In this document: piece after piece, positions 18,900 through 27,570 of the stretch
How the letters are laid out: the number at the start of each line of letters is the position of its first letter
How positions within the stretch are numbered: the first letter of the stretch is position 1
NCBI GenBank assembly: GCA_030065915.1
Contig: JASJCQ010000004.1
Coordinates: 124,001 to 188,000, forward strand
Length of the DNA: 64,000 nucleotides
Origin: Woeseiaceae bacterium
GTDB taxonomy: Bacteria; Pseudomonadota; Gammaproteobacteria; Steroidobacterales; Woeseiaceae
Direction: 5' to 3'
The notes under the pieces: model-generated
What the model was told of the DNA's origin: nothing
What the model saw: the letters and a program-made list of their open reading frames with translations, nothing else
Database searches by the model: none
Position numbers and translations under genes: made by a program

Positions 18900-18932
18900 G
18901 CTCTCCCCCAAGACCCGTCGATCGGTTGTTGA

Positions 18933-19523
18933 CTACTTATACAGTTCGGCCGCGCGTTTCCAGTTTGCCAGCTTGTCGAAGAAGACGTCGACATAGGCGA
19001 CCCTATTGTTCTGGAAGTCCAGGTAGTAAGCGTGTTCCCAGACGTCGATCGTCAGCAGGCAGAGCTTGCCATCGACCAGCGGGGTCTCGGCGTTCCGGGT
19101 CGACACGATCTCGAGCGCGCCGTCTTTCGAGGCAAGCCAGACCCAGCCGCTGCCGAATAGCGAGGCCGCCGCCGACTTCATCTGGTCTACCAGGGCCTCG
19201 AGGGAACCAAACTCGCGTTCGATGGCTTCGCCCAATGCGCCGCCGGGCGCCTCGACGCCGTCGGGCGTCATGCTCAGCCAGTACTGGTCGTGATTGAAGA
19301 TCTGTGCCGCGTTATTGAAGATGCCCTGGTCGCCAGAACTGTTGGAGTCGATGACGATCGCCTCCAGCGTTTTGCCGGCGTAGTCCGTGCCTTCGATCGC
19401 GTTGTTCAGCTTGTTGACGTATCCCGCATGATGCTTGCCGTAGTGAAACGACAACGTGTTGGCGGAAATGTGCGGTTCGAGGGCTGCCTGCTCATAGGGC
19501 AACGCCTGTAATTCAATAGCCAT
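18933..19523 (-). CDS. sodB: Superoxide dismutase [Fe]
   Basis: 196 residues, usual length for the Fe/Mn family. Metal ligands are visible as H27 (FHYGKHH), H79 (FNHDQYW), D161 and H165 (DVWEHAYY). Glutamine 75 in NNAAQIFNH is the arrangement typical of the iron enzyme rather than the manganese enzyme. It turns superoxide into oxygen and peroxide in the cytoplasm. The start has a strong GGAGG six bases upstream. It stands between the MscS gene (same strand) and the divergently read htpX. Confidence 0.95.
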   Translation of the reverse strand: MAIELQALPYEQAALEPHISANTLSFHYGKHHAGYVNKLNNAIEGTDYAGKTLEAIVIDSNSSGDQGIFNNAAQIFNHDQYWLSMTPDGVEAPGGALGEAIEREFGSLEALVDQMKSAAASLFGSGWVWLASKDGALEIVSTRNAETPLVDGKLCLLTIDVWEHAYYLDFQNNRVAYVDVFFDKLANWKRAAELYK

Positions 19524-19685
19524 CGGGTACCTCCGTGTTCAGGACTAGGGGATGGTATTGCAACCAATGCGCCAACGCCACGGGATTGAAGAGCACTGGG
19601 GCCTGCCGGCGCCGGAATTGCGTAACCCAATGAATTTCCAACTTATTTCCAATGGAGATAATACAGTTCGTTACAATTGGTGACG

Positions 19686-19713
19686 CTTGAAAAGCCAGAA
19701 AAATTACCCAGAT
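19686..19713 (+). promoter_or_regulatory. Putative sigma-32 (heat-shock) promoter of htpX
   Basis: CTTGAAA at 19686-19692, a 14-base spacer and CCCAGAT at 19707-19713 resemble the sigma-32 elements CTTGAAA and CCCCATNT. It lies 40 bases before the htpX ATG, which has GGAGG upstream. htpX is a heat-shock gene in E. coli, so position and function agree. Confidence 0.6.
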
Positions 19714-19753
19714 CGGATATTCGGCCAAAAACGGACTGACTGGAGGTCTAGCT

Positions 19754-20638
19754 ATGTTCAAGCGCGTCGCGCTTTTTCTTGCCACAAACATTGCGATTCT
19801 CGTCGTGCTCAGCGTCGTGCTGCGTCTGCTCGGCGTCGACAACTATCTCGACGAAAATAACGTCGGAATCAATTACGAAGCCCTGTTGATCTTCTCCGCC
19901 GTCATCGGCTTCGGTGGTTCCTTCATCTCACTGGCCATGTCGAAATGGATCGCCAAACGTTCCACGGGCGCAAGGGTCATCGAGCAGCCGTCGAACGCGA
20001 CCGAATCCTGGTTGCTGTCGACGGTACAGCGGCAGGCGCAGCAGGCCGGCATCGAAACACCCGAGGTCGCGATCTACGACTCCCCCGACATGAACGCGTT
20101 CGCCACGGGCGCACGCAGGAATGCCGCGCTGGTTGCGGTCAGCACGGGTTTGTTGAGAAGCATGCAGAAGGACGAGGTCGAGGCGGTGCTGGCGCACGAA
20201 GTCTCGCACGTCGCCAACGGCGATATGGTGACGCTGGCGCTGGTCCAGGGCGTGCTCAACACCTTCGTCGTCTTCCTGTCGCGCATCGTCGGACACTTCG
20301 TCGACCGCGTGATCCTGCGCAACGAGCAGGGCTTCGGCGTCGGCTATTTCGTTGCGTCCATTGTTGCGCAGATCGTGTTGGGCATCCTGGCGAGCATCAT
20401 CGTCATGTGGGTGTCCCGCCAGCGCGAGTTCCGCGCCGATGCCGGCGCGGCACGGCTCAACGGCCGCGAGCCGATGATCCGGGCCCTGGCTCGCCTCGAG
20501 CAGAGCGTGCCGGGTGAGCTGCCTGAAGCCATGCAGTCATTCGGTATTACGCCGGGCGCGAAGAAGGGCTTGAGTCGACTGTTCATGAGTCACCCGCCCA
20601 TCCCGGAGCGCATCGACGCGCTGCGGCGGATGGCCTGA
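19754..20638 (+). CDS. htpX: Membrane zinc metalloprotease HtpX
   Basis: 294 residues. Two N-terminal helices (5-27 and 43-62) and two central helices (about 170-215) anchor it in the inner membrane. The zinc site is HEVSH (H148, E149, H152) with a third ligand glutamate in EFRAD (about 226). The ending [11 protein letters not shown] is typical of the family. It degrades misfolded membrane proteins together with FtsH. GGAGG stands seven bases before the ATG. A heat-shock-like promoter precedes it and a strong intrinsic terminator follows, so it is transcribed alone. Confidence 0.95.
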   Translation: MFKRVALFLATNIAILVVLSVVLRLLGVDNYLDENNVGINYEALLIFSAVIGFGGSFISLAMSKWIAKRSTGARVIEQPSNATESWLLSTVQRQAQQAGIETPEVAIYDSPDMNAFATGARRNAALVAVSTGLLRSMQKDEVEAVLAHEVSHVANGDMVTLALVQGVLNTFVVFLSRIVGHFVDRVILRNEQGFGVGYFVASIVAQIVLGILASIIVMWVSRQREFRADAGAARLNGREPMIRALARLEQSVPGELPEAMQSFGITPGAKKGLSRLFMSHPPIPERIDALRRMA

Positions 20639-20658
20639 GCGACGTAAGGACCGAAAAG

Positions 20659-20683
20659 GCCCCTCATCTGAGGGGCTTTTTTT
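20659..20683 (+). terminator. Intrinsic terminator after htpX
   Basis: GCCCCTC and GAGGGGC arms (20659-20665, 20670-20676) around a 4-base loop, followed by seven T (20677-20683), 20 bases after the htpX stop. Confidence 0.9.
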
Positions 20684-20717
20684 ATGGTTTTGCCGCTGGC
20701 GACGTTATGCTCAGGGC

Positions 20718-21701
20718 ATGAAGGAATACACGCTCGACAACGACGCGGGTATGGCGGTACGCATCGCCGACATCGGTGCAACCATCACCGAGTTGCACGT
20801 ACCGGACCGCGACGGCCGGATGGCCGATGTCGCGCTCGGCTTCGACTCCCTCGACCAGTATCGCAACAACACGCCGTCATTCGGTTGCGTCGTCGGCCGC
20901 TACGGCGGGCGCATCGCGAACGGCCGTTTTGAGATCGACGGTGTCATCTATGAACTGGCCACGCGCTCCGACGGGCACCACTTGCACGGTGGCGACGCGG
21001 GTTTCGCCGAGATGACGTACTCAGCCAGGCAGCACGACGGGAAACTGACACTGACAGCCGAGAGCCCGGACGGTGACGAGGGATATCCCGGTGCGCTGAG
21101 CCTGTCAGTGACCTACACCTTGACCGGGTCGAACGAACTGATCATCGACTACGAGGCGACGACGACACGACCCACGGTGCTGAACCCGACCAACCACTGC
21201 TACTTCAATCTTCGCGGACACGGCAATGGCGACGTTCTGGGTCATGTACTGAGCGTTGCGTCGGACAGGGTGCTGGCCTGTCATCCGGACAACATCCCGA
21301 CAGGGAAGATCGACGACGTAGCCGGTGGCCCGCTGGATTTCCGCGAGCCAGCGCGGCTGGGCTCACGAATCCCGGACACGCTGTATCAACTGGATCACTC
21401 GTTTATCACCGCGGATGATATGCTCGAAGAGCGCGTAGAGGTTGCAAGGCTTCTCGAGCCTGACAGCGGCCGTGTTATGGTCGTCGAGACGACCGAACCC
21501 AGTGTGCAGGTGTTCACGCCTGACGTCATGGCGTTTGACGGCCCGGCCAAACAGCAGGCCGACTACGCGCCGTATGGCGCCATCTGCCTCGAGGCTCAGC
21601 ACTTGCCGAATTCACCGAACGAGCCCACGTTTCCCAGCACGCTGTTGCGACCCGGCGAAACATTCCGCAGTTCGACCAGCTACCGGTTTGAGACGACATG
21701 A
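20718..21701 (+). CDS. galM: Aldose 1-epimerase (galactose mutarotase)
   Basis: 327 residues. The enzyme interconverts alpha and beta anomers of glucose or galactose. Visible family marks are the substrate segment GCVVGRYGGRIANG, the catalytic histidine in NPTNHCYFNL (about 155-164) and the catalytic glutamate in CLEAQHLPNSPN near the end. No signal peptide is seen, so it acts in the cytoplasm. It opens a run of sugar genes (amylase and MFS transporter follow), where it would condition sugars released from alpha-glucans. Its stop overlaps the next ATG. Confidence 0.93.
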   Translation: MKEYTLDNDAGMAVRIADIGATITELHVPDRDGRMADVALGFDSLDQYRNNTPSFGCVVGRYGGRIANGRFEIDGVIYELATRSDGHHLHGGDAGFAEMTYSARQHDGKLTLTAESPDGDEGYPGALSLSVTYTLTGSNELIIDYEATTTRPTVLNPTNHCYFNLRGHGNGDVLGHVLSVASDRVLACHPDNIPTGKIDDVAGGPLDFREPARLGSRIPDTLYQLDHSFITADDMLEERVEVARLLEPDSGRVMVVETTEPSVQVFTPDVMAFDGPAKQQADYAPYGAICLEAQHLPNSPNEPTFPSTLLRPGETFRSSTSYRFETT

Positions 21702-22165
21702 TCATGAAGACGATATCCCGAGCCAGGTTTCTGCTGCCTTCGCTGGCACTGCTAACGATGACCGCCCCGGCATTTGCTGACGACGAAAAGAAACTCGAGA
21801 GCGAAGCGAAAAAGGCGAACGCCTGTATCCCGGTTCGACCGCGCATGTACTTCCAGTCGATTGGCAACGACTTTGTCTATGTCGAAAGCGCGAGCGACCG
21901 ATTCCTGATGACGATGGCTCGCAGCTGCCCGGGGCTCGAGCGCGGCTACAACATCCGGTTCAAGACGAAGAAGCGGCGCGTTTGTTCGAACAGCCGGGCT
22001 GCGCTCGAATATGAAGACCTGCAGATCACGATGCCTGCCTGCCGCATTCGTGTCATTGACAAAGTCGAAGACTGGCAGGACGCGCAGGCCCTGATGCTCG
22101 AGAAGAAGCAGGCGAGGGAAGCTCAGAAGAAGAAGTCGGAAGCGGATCGAAAATCAAGGGATTGA
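21698..22165 (+). CDS. Secreted small protein, DUF6491-like
   Basis: 155 residues with a signal peptide (about 1-27, ending FAD). The middle has a conserved-looking pattern of cysteines (C43, C79, a CSN cysteine near 98, and ACRI near 118) together with the segment VYVESASDRFLMTMARSC. The tail is rich in lysine, glutamate and alanine and should be a helix. This resembles the DUF6491 group of periplasmic proteins of unknown function; the assignment is from pattern only. The ATG overlaps the galM stop (ATGA), and another ATG lies two codons later. Confidence 0.7.
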   Translation: MIMKTISRARFLLPSLALLTMTAPAFADDEKKLESEAKKANACIPVRPRMYFQSIGNDFVYVESASDRFLMTMARSCPGLERGYNIRFKTKKRRVCSNSRAALEYEDLQITMPACRIRVIDKVEDWQDAQALMLEKKQAREAQKKKSEADRKSRD

Positions 22166-22195
22166 GCGGCGGCGCCGCGCAGCCGATACGGCGGA

Positions 22196-22211
22196 CTGCA
22201 ACCGTATTCAT
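22196..22211. promoter_or_regulatory. Degenerate LacI-type operator before the amylase gene
   Basis: CTGCAACCGTATTCAT. Its right half GTATTCAT is identical to the right half of the perfect palindrome at 25322-25337 before the sugar transporter, with a central CG as in LacI-family operators. It lies 92 bases upstream of the amylase ATG. The left half matches only 4 of 8 positions. Confidence 0.4.
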
Positions 22212-22303
22212 TCAGAGATCACGCGCGTCAGCTTGCACCGCTTTCCATTTCGTCTTTTACTGTCGGGTCAACCGGGCGAAGAAACATCGGCGAAGGGGCC
22301 ATC

Positions 22304-23737
22304 ATGAAGACACAGAGAATCAGCTTGCTGGCGGCATTGGGCGTACTTGTCGCAGCGTGTTCGGGACCGGATGCGCCACAAGGTGACGAGGTCGCTGCAC
22401 TGTCGACCGATGGCAAACCTGCCGAGCCGCGCATGGCGTTTGTGCACCTGTTCGAGTGGCCCTGGCCGGCTATCGCAGAGGAATGCGAGAGCTTCCTCGG
22501 ACCCAACGGCTACGCGGCGGTGCAGGTATCGCCGCCGCAGGAACATGCGACCGGTCCCCAGTGGTACACGCGGTATCAGCCGGTGTCCTACAAGCTCGAG
22601 AGTCGCGGCGGAACCCGCGAGCAATTCGTCGACATGGTCGCGCGCTGCAAGGCGGCTGGCGTCGATATCTACGTCGATGCGGTGATCAATCATATGACCG
22701 GCGTCAGGCCGGACGCGGTCGGCGTGGCCGGCACCCCGTACGGCGAGTATGACTATCCACCGTTGTATTCCTTTGACGACTTCAATCACTGCGGTCGGCA
22801 CGAAGGCAATGACATACAGGACTACAACGATAAGTGGGAGATGCAGAACTGCGAGCTGGTCAACCTGGCCGACCTCAAAACCAGCTCTGAAAAAGTTCGC
22901 GATACGCTTGCGACCTATCTCAACGATCTGCTGGAGGTCGGCGTGGCGGGCTTCAGGATCGATGCGGCTAAACACATGCCCGTCGAGGACGTCGAGGCGA
23001 TCATGTCGCGAGTGGGACCGGAGTACTACGTGTTCCAGGAGGTGCTGACCGGGGATTCCAGCGTCGTCGATCGGGCGGCCTACGCCGAGATCGGCCCGCT
23101 GACCGAGTTCCAATATGAGAGTCGCGTTGCCGACGCGTTCAAACATGCCGATGTGTCCAGGCTGCGCGACCTCGGTGAGACAGTCGGCATGCTGCCGTCG
23201 GAGGATGCGGTGGTCTTCGTCGACAACCACGACTCGCAACGAGGTGACCATGTGCTCACCTATAAGGACGGCCTGGACTACTACGTCGCGAACGTCTTCA
23301 TGCTGGCGCATCCCTACGGTTACCCCAAGGTCATGTCGAGCTTTGCGTTTGACCAGCGTGACCAGGGCGCACCCGAGACAGCACCGATTGCGAGCGGCAT
23401 GACCGAGTGCGCGGACGGCTGGGTCTGCGAACACCGGAACCCGGGAATCGTCGCGATGGTGAAATTCCGCAATGCGATGCACGGCGAGCCGATGGTGCAC
23501 TGGCAGGAGCACGAGGGCGGTCTGTCATTTGGCCGCGGCAGTAAGGGTCACGCCGTTTTCAATGTGTCCTCAGAACCGGCCGAGTTCACGGTCGATACGG
23601 ACCTGCCAGCCGGCAGCTATTGCGACCTGCTGTCAGGCATCGGCAACGCGGACGACTGCGCGGCCGTCAACGTCGTCAACGGCCAGATGACCGTGTCCCT
23701 GCCGCGGATGAGCGCGGTTGTCGTGCAACGCGACTGA
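22304..23737 (+). CDS. Alpha-amylase, GH13 family, lipoprotein
   Basis: 477 residues. The N-terminus is a lipoprotein signal with the lipobox LVAAC (C20) followed by serine, which suggests outer-membrane sorting. The GH13 barrel is complete: VHLFEW and QVSPPQEH in the first strands, VDAVINHM (region I), GFRIDAAKHM with the nucleophile aspartate, FQEVL with the acid glutamate, and FVDNHDSQR (region IV). The overall look is of animal-type alpha-amylases. It would cut starch or glycogen-like glucans at the cell surface or in the periplasm. GGGGCC precedes the ATG. It converges with the SLC45-type transporter gene, which likely imports the products. Confidence 0.92.
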   Translation: MKTQRISLLAALGVLVAACSGPDAPQGDEVAALSTDGKPAEPRMAFVHLFEWPWPAIAEECESFLGPNGYAAVQVSPPQEHATGPQWYTRYQPVSYKLESRGGTREQFVDMVARCKAAGVDIYVDAVINHMTGVRPDAVGVAGTPYGEYDYPPLYSFDDFNHCGRHEGNDIQDYNDKWEMQNCELVNLADLKTSSEKVRDTLATYLNDLLEVGVAGFRIDAAKHMPVEDVEAIMSRVGPEYYVFQEVLTGDSSVVDRAAYAEIGPLTEFQYESRVADAFKHADVSRLRDLGETVGMLPSEDAVVFVDNHDSQRGDHVLTYKDGLDYYVANVFMLAHPYGYPKVMSSFAFDQRDQGAPETAPIASGMTECADGWVCEHRNPGIVAMVKFRNAMHGEPMVHWQEHEGGLSFGRGSKGHAVFNVSSEPAEFTVDTDLPAGSYCDLLSGIGNADDCAAVNVVNGQMTVSLPRMSAVVVQRD

Positions 23738-23799
23738 ATCACTGTGCGGAAGTCGCAGCGCGCCTCGCGTACTGTCCTCGACCGTGGTGCTCGGTCCTG

Positions 23800-25248
23800 T
23801 CAGTGCGCCGACCCGCCGGTCACGGGCGTATCGTCGTGCACGTCATCTTCGACTCGCAGCCACGCGAGGGCCGAAATCGCGATAGAAACCGCCGAGATGA
23901 CCCAGATCGAACTCTTGTCGGGAATCTGGCTGATCAATGCCGCTATGCCGAGGCTGACGGTCAGCTGCGGCAGCACGACGGACAAGTTGAACAGACCCAT
24001 GTAGAGACCCATCTGATCCTCGTCGACCTTCTGCGACATGATCGCGAATGGCAGGCTCACGATCGATGCCCAACCGACGCCGACAAATCCGATGAGCACG
24101 TAGACCATCATCAGCGTGTTGCCGAACAGGTACCCGGCAACATAAGCGGCGGCCATGACGAACAAGGCATAGGCATGGACGTGTACCTTGCCGATGCGAT
24201 TACTCAGCGGGCCGAGTACGAAAAGCGGAAGGAGGGCGCCAACGGCATTCAGGATCAGGAAGCTTAGAGACGTTGCCCGTCCACCGTCGATGTCGCTCAA
24301 ATCGGGGAACTGCTGCTGTATGAACACGACCATATAGACGAAGGTCGTGTGAATACCGATCCAGCTGAACGAGTGGGCGGCGAGAACGCGCTGAAACTGC
24401 TGGGCATGCCGGGCCGAGACGCTGTCGTCGGCCGGTTTATTAAACAGTGCCTGTGCGACAAGGATCAGTGTGAGAATGCCGCAGACGATTTCTGCGTAGA
24501 AGTTTTCGACTTTGATGCCGGCGAGACGCAGGGTCATCGCATACGTGTCATAAATCAGGAAGCCCCACAGCGGCTTGATGTTCATCAGCATCTCGATGAA
24601 CGAAAACCGGGCGGGTTCCTCACTCTCCGTTTCGATCTCCCGCGGCTCTTCGATGAACAGCGGCGGCAGCACAGCCATCAGCAGCACGCCGATGGCGCCG
24701 CTGTAAATCAGGACGTAGTTATCCCAGATCGCGCCGATGGCATAGCCGCCGACGCCGATAGATCCTGAGATCGTCTGCATCCACGTGTAACCGCGGGTGC
24801 GCTCATCACCGGATTCGGTAACGTCCGCGATGATCGAGCGGGTCGGGTTGAAGCCGACATTGACGGCGAAGTCCAGCGTCAGCGCGATGATCAACGCGAT
24901 ACCGACAACGGACTCGAGACCCATGGCATCCGAGATCACGCCGATCTGTGGCAACGCGAGCAGCGACAGTGCGGCGAATACGCCGCCGATCAGGATGAAC
25001 GGCCGTCGCCGTCCATTCCAGAACCAGGCGCGGTCCGACAAGCCGCCGATGATGACCTGGCCGAAAATACCGGCCAGCGGACCGGCCGCCCAGACGAGGC
25101 CGATGTCGTGCACGTCCAGCTGGTACTGCGTGGTCAGGATCCAGCTCAGCGCCGACAGTTGTACCGTCAGGGCGAGCCCCATCGCGGTTGAAGGCAGGCT
25201 TAGTACGCCGAAAAAGAGCCGCGTCTTATTCTTCTGATATGCAAGCAT
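23800..25248 (-). CDS. MFS sugar transporter, SLC45 type
   Basis: About 482 residues with 12 membrane helices. N-terminal AGPLAGIFGQ and GGLSDR..WFWNGRRRPF are typical of the sucrose/maltose carriers of the SLC45/MalA group. Proton-coupled uptake of maltose or maltodextrin fits the amylase next door. The ATG at 25248 sits right behind GGGGGGCGG; a GTG twelve bases upstream is inside this ribosome site. A perfect palindromic operator lies 74 bases upstream. Confidence 0.85.
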   Translation of the reverse strand: MLAYQKNKTRLFFGVLSLPSTAMGLALTVQLSALSWILTTQYQLDVHDIGLVWAAGPLAGIFGQVIIGGLSDRAWFWNGRRRPFILIGGVFAALSLLALPQIGVISDAMGLESVVGIALIIALTLDFAVNVGFNPTRSIIADVTESGDERTRGYTWMQTISGSIGVGGYAIGAIWDNYVLIYSGAIGVLLMAVLPPLFIEEPREIETESEEPARFSFIEMLMNIKPLWGFLIYDTYAMTLRLAGIKVENFYAEIVCGILTLILVAQALFNKPADDSVSARHAQQFQRVLAAHSFSWIGIHTTFVYMVVFIQQQFPDLSDIDGGRATSLSFLILNAVGALLPLFVLGPLSNRIGKVHVHAYALFVMAAAYVAGYLFGNTLMMVYVLIGFVGVGWASIVSLPFAIMSQKVDEDQMGLYMGLFNLSVVLPQLTVSLGIAALISQIPDKSSIWVISAVSIAISALAWLRVEDDVHDDTPVTGGSAH

Positions 25249-25321
25249 TCCGCCCCCCACAGCGTGCCTGTCGATATTGTTAGTCGCCTAGTATCTACAC
25301 TGGCGTTGCCCAAGCCCAGCG

Positions 25322-25337
25322 ATGAATACGTATTCAT
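25322..25337. promoter_or_regulatory. Perfect 16-base palindrome, LacI-type operator of the sugar transporter gene
   Basis: ATGAATACGTATTCAT, a perfect palindrome with a central CG, 74 bases before the transporter ATG. LacI-family regulators of sugar genes bind such sites. No LacI gene is in the window. Confidence 0.6.
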
Positions 25338-25447
25338 GGTATCCGATTTTACGTAAGTCGGCGTTTTCGCTGTCTCCGATCAGAGACAAAAACCTGAATT
25401 TAACCTCGCCATTACTGTGATTTAGGTCGGCATTTTGACAGGCCAAA

Positions 25448-25463
25448 TGTGACCTGAATCACA
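25448..25463. promoter_or_regulatory. CRP/Vfr binding site before the minor pilin operon
   Basis: TGTGACCTGAATCACA matches TGTGA-N6-TCACA perfectly, 52 bases before the first pilin ATG. CRP-family proteins such as Vfr control type IV pili in Pseudomonas. A TTGACA at 25435-25440 overlaps its left side. Confidence 0.7.
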
Positions 25464-25514
25464 CGTAAAGCCCAAGTGTTCTGCTGTTTCCAGCTGCTTT
25501 GTTATTAAAGACGC

Positions 25515-26030
25515 ATGAAAACACAACACGGCTTAAGCCTAATTGAACTTATTGTCACGATGGCCATTGCGGCAATCGTGCTGGGTGTCGGCGTACCGAC
25601 TTTCGGCAACGTCGTTGCTGACAATGCCATGGCATCGAATGCCAACCGCTTTGTCGCATCGATAAACCTTGCCCGGAGCTCGGCGATTCGTTTCCAGCGC
25701 GACGCGGTCATCTGTGCCAGTGCCAATTACAACGCGGCGACACCGACCTGCGATACCAACACCGACTGGTCGGCCGGATGGGTCGTCTACGTCGACAAGG
25801 ATCGCGATGGCGCGATCGATGCCGACGAAGTGCAGTCTGTCTTCGAACCGTTCTCGGATGACGTGACCTTCGCGAGCGGCACCGTGAGCCGGTTCACCTA
25901 CGATGCCCGCGGTTTTGTCGACAACGGTGACACGTTGACGCTGTGCGACGATCGTACCGGCGAGATGGGCCGCCAGGTTCGGGTCAACGGCGCAGGCCGC
26001 GTCAGTGTCGTACGGCAGGCTTGTGGCTAA
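25515..26030 (+). CDS. fimU: GspH/FimT-type minor pseudopilin
   Basis: 171 residues. A short leader ends in glycine before LSLIEL, the prepilin cleavage site with glutamate at position 5 of the mature protein, followed by a hydrophobic helix (about 8-29). The C-terminal part has cysteines in VICASAN, PTCDTN, TLCDD and QACG as in FimT/FimU proteins. It stands first in the order seen for fimU-pilV-pilW-pilX-pilY1 and is named by that position; FimT is the other possible name. It would join the priming complex at the pilus tip. Its stop shares one base with the pilV ATG. Confidence 0.85.
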   Translation: MKTQHGLSLIELIVTMAIAAIVLGVGVPTFGNVVADNAMASNANRFVASINLARSSAIRFQRDAVICASANYNAATPTCDTNTDWSAGWVVYVDKDRDGAIDADEVQSVFEPFSDDVTFASGTVSRFTYDARGFVDNGDTLTLCDDRTGEMGRQVRVNGAGRVSVVRQACG

Positions 26031-26566
26031 TGATCCGCTCAGCACGAAAGGTCGCCTCGCAAAAGGCGCAGGCCGGATTCACGCTGATCGAAGTCATGAT
26101 CGCAGTGCTCATTCTGTCGGTCGGCTTGCTCGGCCTTGCCGGTCTGCAAGCGGCTGCTCTCCAGACTAACCAGAGCGCGTTCACGCGCTCACAAGCGACG
26201 GCATTTGCCTACGACCTCGCCGACCGCATGCGCGCCAATGTGCCCGGCGTCGCGGCGGGCAACTACAACCCGGCAAACGCTGCCGTGACCGCCAATTGCA
26301 CGACAACGACCGGCTGCACGGCACAGGAGCTGGCCGAGAATGACATCGCCGAATGGAATGCGCTGCTTGCGTCTTACCTGCCGCTGGGCACCGGCACCGT
26401 CTGCATCGACAGCACGCCGGAGGACGGTACGGCGGTCGGAACCGCCGAGTGCGACGGCACGGGCACGCAGTTCGCGGTCAAGATCTGGTGGGACGACAAC
26501 AAGGACGGCGCGATCACCGTATCGGCCACTGAAATGGAGCGGCTGGTCATCAGCTTTCAGTTGTAA
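26030..26566 (+). CDS. pilV: Minor pilin PilV
   Basis: 178 residues. The leader has basic residues and ends in AG before FTLIEVMIAV, the class III/IV prepilin signal, followed by LGLAGLQAAAL, which is typical of PilV. The middle is alanine/threonine rich with two cysteines (NCTTTTGC). The ATG at 26030 overlaps the previous stop by one base (TAATG). PilV with FimU, PilW and PilX forms the minor pilin core that primes type IV pilus assembly. Its stop shares one base with the pilW start. Confidence 0.88.
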   Translation: MIRSARKVASQKAQAGFTLIEVMIAVLILSVGLLGLAGLQAAALQTNQSAFTRSQATAFAYDLADRMRANVPGVAAGNYNPANAAVTANCTTTTGCTAQELAENDIAEWNALLASYLPLGTGTVCIDSTPEDGTAVGTAECDGTGTQFAVKIWWDDNKDGAITVSATEMERLVISFQL

Positions 26567-27555
26567 TGATGAATATCGGGATGCACAAGAAACAACGCGG
26601 GCTGACGTTGATCGAGATCATGATCGCGTTGCTGCTAGGTTTGATTATCACCGCCGGCATGATCCAGGTATTTTCTTCGACACGGCAGTCGAACCGTGTG
26701 CACGATGCGATCGCCCGGATGCAGGAAACCGGGCGCATGGCGCTCGAAGTCGTTGCTCGCGATGTTCGCATGGCGGATTTCTGGGGCTGTGCCGCGGACA
26801 TCGCCAACGTAACCAACAACCTCAACACCGCGGGTACCGGTTTTATTGATTTCGGCACGGGCGGCATTCTCGGCACCGACGGTGGAGGGCTCGTGCCAGA
26901 CACGCTGGTCTTGAGAAGCGGAATCAATCGCGGCATCCTGATTCAGCCGCCGTTCGGACCGGCGACGTCCGCAGACGTCACACTTCCAACCTCCAACGGG
27001 CTGTCGCAGGGCGATATCGTGCTGATCAGCGACTGCGAGAATGCCGATATTTTCCAGATCACGAATGCCGATCCGGACTCCACGGGCCTTATCGGACACG
27101 ACACGAGCAACGCGGTTGAACCCGGCAACGTCAACATAACGGATCCCGGTTGCGCCGGTGCGAACGCGCATTGCCTGTCGAAGGTCTATGCTGCGGACGC
27201 CAATGTGTTCGGCACGCAGGAGGTCAGCTACGCCATCGCGACAGGTTCGGAGGGCGAGCCGGCCCTGTTTCGAAACGGCCTGGAGTTCCTCGACGGCGTC
27301 GAAAACCTGCAGATCCTCTACGGCGAAGATACCGACGGCGATTTTGTCGCGAACTATTACGTTCCGGCCAACCAGGTCGTCGACATGCTGCAGGTCATCA
27401 GCATTCGCTTTGCCGTCGTCGTGCGCTCAGCAGCCGACCGCCTGACGGACGGCGCCAACCAGACTTATGCCGTGCTCGGTACAAACGTGACGGCGGGCGA
27501 TACGCGCCTGCGGCAGGTTTACACCAGCACGGTCACCGTACGTAACCGACTCTAG
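26566..27555 (+). CDS. pilW: Minor pilin PilW
   Basis: 329 residues. The prepilin signal is RGLTLIEIMIALLLG with a short basic leader, then a hydrophobic helix and the segment MQETGRMALEVVARDVRMADFWGC, a PilW hallmark. The large C-terminal part is beta-rich, as expected for this biggest of the minor pilins. Two adjacent ATGs at 26566 and 26569 are possible starts. It is translated in close coupling with pilV (TAATGATG junction). Confidence 0.9.
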   Translation: MMNIGMHKKQRGLTLIEIMIALLLGLIITAGMIQVFSSTRQSNRVHDAIARMQETGRMALEVVARDVRMADFWGCAADIANVTNNLNTAGTGFIDFGTGGILGTDGGGLVPDTLVLRSGINRGILIQPPFGPATSADVTLPTSNGLSQGDIVLISDCENADIFQITNADPDSTGLIGHDTSNAVEPGNVNITDPGCAGANAHCLSKVYAADANVFGTQEVSYAIATGSEGEPALFRNGLEFLDGVENLQILYGEDTDGDFVANYYVPANQVVDMLQVISIRFAVVVRSAADRLTDGANQTYAVLGTNVTAGDTRLRQVYTSTVTVRNRL

Positions 27556-27570
27556 GGCACGGAGACGATT

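Noticed and set aside
22268..23512. A 414-codon minus-strand frame opposite the amylase gene
   Set aside because: The plus-strand GH13 gene shows all catalytic motifs; the antisense frame shows none.
25435..25440. TTGACA as -35 box of the minor pilin operon
   Set aside because: At 16-18 bases spacing there is no acceptable -10 box; the place is taken by the CRP-like site. Kept only as a remark.
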